Assembly (NCBI GenBank): GCA_020847545.1
Contig: JADLBV010000129.1
Span: 1-36,881, forward strand
DNA: 36,881 bases
Source: Phycisphaerales bacterium
GTDB lineage: Bacteria; Planctomycetota; Phycisphaerae; Tepidisphaerales; Tepidisphaeraceae
Direction: 5' to 3'
Shown here: in pieces, positions 33,125 to 36,881 of the stretch
Layout: each line of letters starts with the position of its first letter
How positions within the stretch are numbered: the stretch's first letter is position 1
Made by a program: the position numbers and the translations under genes
The notes under the pieces: generated by a model
What the model was told of the DNA's origin: nothing
Databases searched by the model: none
The model's input: the letters and a program-made list of their open reading frames with translations, nothing else

Positions 33125-35268
33125 GATTCACCCCACAGGTCCAGGATCGCCCCGCCGCCGTCATCGGACGGCATTTCATCCTCGGCGGCCCGCCGGTAAA
33201 AGTCGTCCATCGCCGCCACATGCTCGGCCCCCACCGCCGGGCGAAGCTGCATTCGCTCCCGCCTCTGCTCGTCGGACTTCATCGCCGCCAACTGCTCCTC
33301 CAGGCCAGTCCGCACCATCTTCACCGAGTGCGGCGGGCGCGGTCCTTTGGGCGGCGTGGCGGCTTGCGCGGACGCCTGCCGGGCCTCCTGGAGCTTGGAC
33401 TCGACGAGCATCGCCAGTGCATCGGGGTGGACGCGAAGGCCGTGCTTGCGTACCTGCTTGAGGGCTTTGTTGTGGCGTTTCTTTTGCCGCTCGACGTCCA
33501 GCCATTGCGTCTCGGGGACCGCGCCAAAGGGCATCAGCTTGTGGGCGGCGACCGAACCGATCAGTTCCCCGGCCGGCGACCAGACCACGGCCCGGGACAC
33601 ATCCCGGGTGTCGATCGCGACCACCACCTCCTGGCCGTGGTGGTCGCGGAGGATCGGGTCGTTGCGGCCATAGGTCACGCCGCGAACACTCACGCCATTG
33701 CGGCCCACCCTGACCGGGACGCCCATCTTGTGCCGGAGCAGGTCCGCGATCGGGTCGGTGATGGCGAGCTTGGTCACCAGGTCCTGGTCGTAAACCTGGC
33801 TGGGCGTACGGCCGTTCATGCCCTGGCCAGTGTGGACCTGGTGGTGAAAGACCTGCTCGATGTATTCGCCGGCCGCCTCAATGAATTGCTCCAGCGTCGG
33901 CACCTGCGTGCCGGCGGCCAGAATATCCGACAAAGCCTGGGGTTTGTTCTGCGGCGTGTTGCCGCAGTAGGTGGGCCAGAGCCGGCCGAATTGATCTTCA
34001 AAGGTGCCGAACCAACGCTCGATCGGCTTGCTCTTGGCGTTGAAGGGCAGCGCGTGCTGTACGTGAGCGCCGATCAATTTCAGTGCGCCGGCACAGACGG
34101 CCTCGAACTCCACGCGGACCTTGCGCCGCTGGAGCTTGAACCGCTGCTGCTTGGTGACGCCCTGGACGGCGAACGAATCGTAATCCTTGCCGTTGTCGAT
34201 CAGGACCATGCGCGGGACGGCGTTGTCGGTGCGGTCGATGGCGTTGACCAGCGACTCGATGACGGCGGTGGCGTTGGGGTCCTGCACACGGATCAGCCAG
34301 CCGACGATGCGGCGGCTGTGGACATCCTGCCAGGCCGTCAGCCAGGGTCGGCGGTAAATCGGGATCGTCTCGCCGGTGCGGTGGTCGATGCGCTGACCGG
34401 CCCTAACGATGACATCGCACTCGTGGTGATCGCCGCACCACAGGTCGTTGGACTGCATGTCCCGCTCGACCTCGCCGAGGGGCACAAAGCGGGTGTAGTC
34501 GCGGTCAGTATAGGCGGCGTGGAGATCGTCGAACGCCTTGTTGCCGCGGCGGGCGGCGGTGACCTGGGCGGGATTGAGTTTGCGCAGATACCGTGCGGCC
34601 TGGCCATAACTGACGACCGGCCAGCCCGCCTTGGCGGCCTGGCGGCGGGCGAGCTTATAGGCGGTGCGCTTGGTGTTGGGGGGGGCGGCCAGATACCAGT
34701 CTTTGAGGGCCTCATAAAACGGGTTCGAGTGGTCTTCGACGCCGCATTCGCCCATGGCTTTGGCGGCATTTTTAGCGCGGCGGTCGATGACGCCCTTGCG
34801 GCCCTGAATTGTCCATTCGCCGTACCACCGGTGCAGGGTGCGGATGGAAAATTCGACGCCGCGCAGACGCCACTGATCAACGAAAGGCCCGGCGATGTCC
34901 GCCAGTTTGGCGCCGGGCGAAGCGGCCATGCGAAAAACATGCCATGCCATGCAAATCTCTTCGCGCTGAAGAAGTATGGCGCGGTGGGAGTTGGTCAATA
35001 CCGCGAGGTCGACCTGGTCATCTGTCACCTGTCGTCCCGCGAGCAAAAGCCTGGGGTGGGCGTCGGCGGAGATTTCCCAGCGGCCCTGGGCGCCCATGCG
35101 AGCTTTGCCGCACGCCAGCCATTGATCGCCGCAGAGGCGGCGGAGGTGGCCTTGGGAGAGGCCGCACTGGTGGGAGGCGGACTCGATGTCGAACCATCGG
35201 GTGGAGCCGGATGCGGGCCGGTTCGACCAGCCGGCGGCGGGCGAGGTTGTGGCCAATTGAAGGGTCAT
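33121..35268 (-). CDS. muA: Mu-type DDE transposase
   Basis: A 715-residue MuA-like transposase that cuts and joins element ends (Mu MuA has 663). The N-terminal part (about 25-160) holds HTH domains (CGLSQGHLRRLCG, FSIRTLHRWYGEW). The RNase H-like core has D280 in CGDHHECDV, D358 in LIDNGKDY and E417 in KPIERWFG, aligning with Mu D269, D336 and E392. A beta-barrel follows (GVPVRVGRNGVSVRGVTYG ... VVVAIDTRDVSRAVVW). The Lys/Arg-rich C-terminal tail probably contacts MuB. The ATG overlaps the upstream gene stop (ATGA); a heptamer tandem array lies 13 bp upstream of the start codon. All catalytic residues are present, so the enzyme may be active. Confidence 0.95.
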   Translation of the reverse strand: MTLQLATTSPAAGWSNRPASGSTRWFDIESASHQCGLSQGHLRRLCGDQWLACGKARMGAQGRWEISADAHPRLLLAGRQVTDDQVDLAVLTNSHRAILLQREEICMAWHVFRMAASPGAKLADIAGPFVDQWRLRGVEFSIRTLHRWYGEWTIQGRKGVIDRRAKNAAKAMGECGVEDHSNPFYEALKDWYLAAPPNTKRTAYKLARRQAAKAGWPVVSYGQAARYLRKLNPAQVTAARRGNKAFDDLHAAYTDRDYTRFVPLGEVERDMQSNDLWCGDHHECDVIVRAGQRIDHRTGETIPIYRRPWLTAWQDVHSRRIVGWLIRVQDPNATAVIESLVNAIDRTDNAVPRMVLIDNGKDYDSFAVQGVTKQQRFKLQRRKVRVEFEAVCAGALKLIGAHVQHALPFNAKSKPIERWFGTFEDQFGRLWPTYCGNTPQNKPQALSDILAAGTQVPTLEQFIEAAGEYIEQVFHHQVHTGQGMNGRTPSQVYDQDLVTKLAITDPIADLLRHKMGVPVRVGRNGVSVRGVTYGRNDPILRDHHGQEVVVAIDTRDVSRAVVWSPAGELIGSVAAHKLMPFGAVPETQWLDVERQKKRHNKALKQVRKHGLRVHPDALAMLVESKLQEARQASAQAATPPKGPRPPHSVKMVRTGLEEQLAAMKSDEQRRERMQLRPAVGAEHVAAMDDFYRRAAEDEMPSDDGGGAILDLWGES

Positions 35269-35585
35269 GCGGCTTGAGGTTGGTTGCTGGTTGCTGGTTG
35301 CTGGTTGCTGGTGAAAAAAGCAGAACCCTCTCTCCTGCCTCTCTCCCTGGGTACAGGGAGAGAGAGGCGTCGAAGGATTTTCTGGGTCTGGCGGACCTGG
35401 TGTTTGTTGCGGCAGCGGGCCATCAGGGCGGCCTCAAAGAGGACCGAGTGTTCGGGGCCGTAAATGACCGGACTGGCGCCTTTGGCCCGCAGGGTTTGCA
35501 GGGGGGAGAGGGGCAGGCCCATCCGGCGGAGTGTGGCCAGTTCCCAGGCGGCGGCGCCGGCGAGGATTTGGTCACGCTCGGTCAC
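35265..35585 (-). CDS. Small protein coupled to muA, repeat-derived tail
   Basis: A 106-residue protein starting with GTG, which overlaps the previous gene stop as GTGA; its own stop overlaps the muA start as ATGA. The first 70 residues (TERDQILAGAAAWELATLRRMGLPLSPLQ ...) are helical and have no family match that I know. The last 35 residues come from a palindromic repeat (RLSLPVPRERGRREG) and from a heptamer array read as TSNQQPATSNQPQ. The repeats have therefore been built into the gene while keeping the coupling intact. A longer frame upstream (to 35978) is shadow sequence. Confidence 0.65.
   Translation of the reverse strand: MTERDQILAGAAAWELATLRRMGLPLSPLQTLRAKGASPVIYGPEHSVLFEAALMARCRNKHQVRQTQKILRRLSLPVPRERGRREGSAFFTSNQQPATSNQPQAA
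35281..35313. repeat. Heptamer tandem array TGGTTGC just upstream of muA
   Basis: Four perfect TGGTTGC units (35281-35308) plus TGGTG. The array is coding on the minus strand and ends 13 bp before the muA ATG. Because 7 is not a multiple of three, gain or loss of a unit changes the frame at the junction. Confidence 0.85.
35339..35364. repeat. Palindromic repeat, copy 3
   Basis: Arms CTCTCTCCCTG / CAGGGAGAGAG with centre GGTA, preceded by half unit AACCCTCTCTCCTGC. Read on the minus strand as SLPVPRERGRREG within the gene upstream of muA. Confidence 0.9.
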
Positions 35586-35890
35586 GGCCGGCCTCCGGCG
35601 AAAACAAAACGGTGACCGCGAACGCGGTGGCCGTGGTTGAGTGAGTGATAAATGCGGGTCTTGTTGCAGCCCAGCCAATCGGCGGCCAGGGTCATGGAGG
35701 GGAAGACCTGGCCGGTCTCGACGCAGCGGACTGCGATGGCCCGGCCGTCGACGACGCGGCGGGGTTTGGCGCCCTGGGTACAGGGAGAGGAACCCTCTCT
35801 CTGGCCGCTCTCCCTGGGTACAGGGAGAGAGAGGCGGCGGGCCTGGGCGGCCAGGGCGTCGGCGCGGTGCTGGGCGAGGGGGTCGGTCAT
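35582..35890 (-). CDS. Small NUMOD1/HTH-like protein with repeat-derived N-terminus
   Basis: A 102-residue protein. The C-terminal half (about 50-100), IAVRCVETGQVFPSMTLAADWLGCNKTRIYHSL followed by GHRVRGHRFVFAG, resembles the NUMOD1-type DNA-binding repeat (x-x-V-F-x-S-x-x-x-A-A-x-x-L-G ... I-x-x-x-L ... G-x-x-F). The first 45 residues are largely translated palindrome (RLSLPVPRESGQREG, SSPCTQGAK). The ATG overlaps the upstream stop (ATGA) and its stop overlaps the next start (GTGA). The coupling implies co-expression with muA. Role unknown, probably DNA binding. Confidence 0.65.
   Translation of the reverse strand: MTDPLAQHRADALAAQARRLSLPVPRESGQREGSSPCTQGAKPRRVVDGRAIAVRCVETGQVFPSMTLAADWLGCNKTRIYHSLNHGHRVRGHRFVFAGGRP
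35771..35834. repeat. Palindromic repeat, copies 4 (partial) and 5
   Basis: A truncated copy (CCCTGGGTACAGGGAGAGG, 35772-35790) is followed by a half unit AACCCTCTCTCTGGC and a full copy with arms CTCTCCCTG / CAGGGAGAG (35808-35829). Both are coding inside the NUMOD1-like gene, in two different peptides (SSPCTQG and LSLPVPRESG). Confidence 0.88.
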
Positions 35891-36336
35891 GGTGCGGCCT
35901 CCGTCGGGTATTCGGCGGCCTGGGGGACGCGGGCGGCGGCGCCGACCATATAGGGGTTGCGGGCAGTAGAGAGGCCATTGGAATGGCGGGGGCGGGCCTC
36001 GTGGTCGGGGGGAGGCCCTTCGACTTTGCTCAGGGCGGGCCGGGCGTCGCCGGCGCGGCGAAAGGAGAGTCCGCCGGTTTTATAGCCTTTGGAGATCATG
36101 CTGGGGGTGACGCTCTGCAGGAGAGCCTTGCGGCTGACGCCGGCGAGGGCGGCGGCCTGGTCGGGGGTGAAGGTCTGGCCGGGTTTTTCCAGGCAGATCA
36201 GGAGATTGTTTTTGATGGTTTTGCGCCAGGGGTGGCGCGCCTTTGAAGAATCCTCTCCTTTACCTTCTCCCTGGGTACAGGGAGAAGACGACCCTCTCCC
36301 CTGCCCCGTTCGCGGGCGGTCGCCTATTCCGCTCAC
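35887..36336 (-). CDS. HTH-like small protein, expanded by repeats
   Basis: A conserved-looking core, KTIKNNLLICLEKPGQTFTPDQAAALAGVSRKALLQSVTPSMISKGYKTGGLSFRR, has a helix-turn-helix in AAALAGVSRKALLQSV. It is flanked by repeat-derived sequence: PSPCTQGEGKGED upstream (palindrome 36264-36287) and ALSKVEG downstream (another common repeat type, 36016-36035). The start is very uncertain: GTG 36336 has GGGAGA upstream supplied by palindrome copy 7, but a later start near 36240 is equally possible. The stop overlaps the next ATG (ATGA). It may be a transcription or replication regulator upstream of muA. Confidence 0.5.
   Translation of the reverse strand: MSGIGDRPRTGQGRGSSSPCTQGEGKGEDSSKARHPWRKTIKNNLLICLEKPGQTFTPDQAAALAGVSRKALLQSVTPSMISKGYKTGGLSFRRAGDARPALSKVEGPPPDHEARPRHSNGLSTARNPYMVGAAARVPQAAEYPTEAAP
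36264..36287. repeat. Palindromic repeat, copy 6
   Basis: Arms CTTCTCCCTG / CAGGGAGAAG with centre GGTA. Both arms differ from other copies in a matching way (CTT/AAG instead of CTC/GAG or CCC/GGG), so pairing is kept. Confidence 0.9.
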
Positions 36337-36360
36337 TTCTCCCTGATTACAGGGAGAGGG
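36336..36360. repeat. Palindromic repeat, copy 7
   Basis: CTTCTCCCTG ATTA CAGGGAGAGGG: the centre is ATTA rather than GGTA and the outer arms pair imperfectly. Its half unit (ACCCTCTCCCCTGC, 36290-36304) is separated from it by about 30 bp of unrelated sequence. Confidence 0.8.
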
Positions 36361-36364
36361 AGGC

Positions 36365-36536
36365 TGTGGCCCCGCGACGGCCTGTCTTCGGCCCTGAGGC
36401 TCAGACCCGAAGGGGGCGGTCCGTCGCGCGAGCGTTCGCCGGGGCATGGGCGACCCCGGGGCCACACTGGTAGAGTCGGGAAGGGACGAAGGACCCTCTC
36501 TCTGGCCTCTCTCCCCTTCGGGTCTGAGCCTCAGGG
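36365..36536. repeat. Nested inverted-repeat cluster
   Basis: A perfect 24-bp inverted repeat pairs 36392-36415 (starts CCCTGAGGCTCAG) with 36513-36536 (ends GAGCCTCAGGG), with 97 bp between the arms. Two further pairs interleave with it: TGTGGCCCC (36365-36373) with GGGGCCACA (36458-36466), and CGCGACGG (36373-36380) with CCGTCGCG (36421-36428). It fills most of the 229-bp gap between the Lar-like gene and the HTH-like gene. No ORF with sense is seen inside. Confidence 0.85.
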
Positions 36537-36565
36537 TGGCGGAGGGGACGCCAATGGTTTCAGAT

Positions 36566-36778
36566 TCAGTTAACACTCGCCCTCCGCTGCCGCTTGTTCC
36601 AGTGAATCGCTGCCTCCCGCAGCGTTGGCTGCGCAGGTCCATCCCATTCGCAAATTGGGCAGTTGTACAAAAACCAGTTGCGGTTCCGATTATCTAAGAT
36701 GCGTTCGTAAGTTGGCTTATTCCCACACGCCGAGCACGGCTTGCATGGCGGTTTCCTTTTTCTGGTTTTGGCTGGCAT
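36566..36778 (-). CDS. Lar-like zinc-ribbon protein
   Basis: A 70-residue protein resembling the Lar restriction-alleviation family: basic N-terminus KTRKRKPPCKPCSACG, then YNCPICEWDGPA and LREAAIHWNKRQR. The two C-x2-C pairs form one zinc ribbon, and the E-A-A-I-x-x-W-N-x-R ending is the family hallmark. Lar proteins modulate host type I restriction during phage entry; here that is family inference. ATG 36778 has AGGAG five bases upstream within the end of the previous ORF (12 bp gap). It stops before the inverted-repeat cluster. Confidence 0.82.
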   Translation of the reverse strand: MPAKTRKRKPPCKPCSACGNKPTYERILDNRNRNWFLYNCPICEWDGPAQPTLREAAIHWNKRQRRASVN

Positions 36779-36789
36779 GGCCGCTCCTG

Positions 36790-36881
36790 TCAGTTTTGTA
36801 TGGAAATTATTCCAACGGCTATTCCTGGCGCTTGCGGGCCGCGGAGGATCTCGCGGATGGTGTCCGCGGACAGGTCGTCGG
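36790..36881 (-). CDS. Partial gene, 3' end only
   Basis: The last 29 codons of an ORF entering from the right edge: DDLSADTIREILRGPQAPG, then IAVGIISIQN and TGA at 36790-36792. The helical DTIREIL segment and the Shine-Dalgarno for the next gene lying over its stop codon (AGGAG) suggest a real upstream gene of the same operon. The product cannot be identified from so little. Confidence 0.5.
   Translation of the reverse strand, partial: DDLSADTIREILRGPQAPGIAVGIISIQN

Larger units (their letters stand above)
26940..36881 (-). mobile_element. Mu-like transposable element, reduced, early end outside window
   Basis: All genes from the partial ORF at the right edge to 27259 run on the minus strand with short gaps or 4-bp overlaps. 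The core is Mu-like: A (DDE transposase), B (AAA+ ATPase), a GemA/gp16-like protein, then HK97-gp10-like and MuF-like proteins. Terminase, portal, protease, major capsid and tail genes are not visible. The outer end is placed between 26898 and 27052 because short repeated motifs start there and chromosomal coding stops; the exact end and target duplication cannot be read without the other end. Composition and dispersed palindromes differ from the chromosomal part. Confidence 0.8.

Noticed and set aside
33220-35277. 685-codon plus-strand ORF opposite muA
   Set aside because: It is the antisense shadow of a confirmed transposase in GC-rich DNA. The translation is low-complexity (Val, Gly, Leu, Asp runs) with no recognisable motif or Shine-Dalgarno.
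35265-35978. 237-residue version of the gene before muA
   Set aside because: The first two thirds overlap the NUMOD1-like gene in another frame and read as Pro/Arg-rich repeat sequence. A GTG start in a GTGA overlap gives a sensible 106-residue gene.
27536-36360. CRISPR array
   Set aside because: The repeated units are self-palindromic, irregularly spaced over 9 kb and located inside genes; there are no regular spacers and no cas genes.

Overview
The window looks like chromosome of a GC-rich, Gram-negative-type bacterium. A Planctomycetota relative, perhaps Phycisphaerae, is my best guess. The grounds are an extended SecA (1272 residues with two insertions), a PEGA/TolB-propeller lipoprotein, a heptosyltransferase-type GT9 enzyme and the tad gene order. 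This is inference from style, not a marker-gene placement. No rRNA or tRNA gene was found.

Positions 1-16,300 hold ordinary chromosomal genes in mixed orientation: a DUF1444 protein (-), a Gfo/Idh/MocA oxidoreductase (+), a CelD/BioF2-type GNAT protein (-), DNA polymerase III alpha (dnaE, +), a heptosyltransferase-like GT9 enzyme (-), a YhbS-like acetyltransferase (+), a four-PEGA plus TolB-propeller lipoprotein (+), a YihY/BrkB membrane protein (-), secA (-) and a small secreted protein upstream of secA (-).

Positions 16,463-26,013 hold a tad (tight adherence/Flp pilus) locus read right to left: a possible W/C-rich leader ORF, flp1, flp2 (a 52-residue pilin ORF), the prepilin peptidase cpaA/tadV and a TadE-like minor pilin. 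A strong terminator follows, then cpaB, cpaC (secretin), cpaE/tadZ, cpaF/tadA, tadB, tadC and an outer-membrane-type lipoprotein. Together they encode pilin subunits, their processing enzyme, the outer-membrane pore, the motor and the inner-membrane platform. RNA hairpins at 25,584-25,628 and 24,290-24,320 probably set pilin expression above that of the machinery. A DUF3592-like membrane protein (26,097-26,897) lies upstream of the locus.

Positions about 26,940-36,881 hold a Mu-like transposable element, also read right to left and running out of the window at its early-gene end. It carries MuA (DDE transposase), MuB (AAA+ ATPase), a GemA/gp16-like protein, several small HTH or zinc-ribbon proteins, an HK97-gp10-like protein and a MuF-type head protein whose C-terminus has a zinc-metallopeptidase HEQAH motif. 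No terminase, portal, protease, capsid or tail gene is visible between MuB and the element's end. The element therefore looks like a reduced Mu-like transposon carrying a candidate MuF polymorphic toxin. Its outer end shows phased short repeats that could be transposase sites.

The Mu-like part, unlike the chromosomal part, is full of dispersed palindromes. The main family (arms ending CTCCCTG / CAGGGAG) sits inside or at the edges of at least five genes and is translated in frame. A heptamer tandem array lies directly upstream of the MuA start codon, where a copy-number change would shift the reading frame into MuA.
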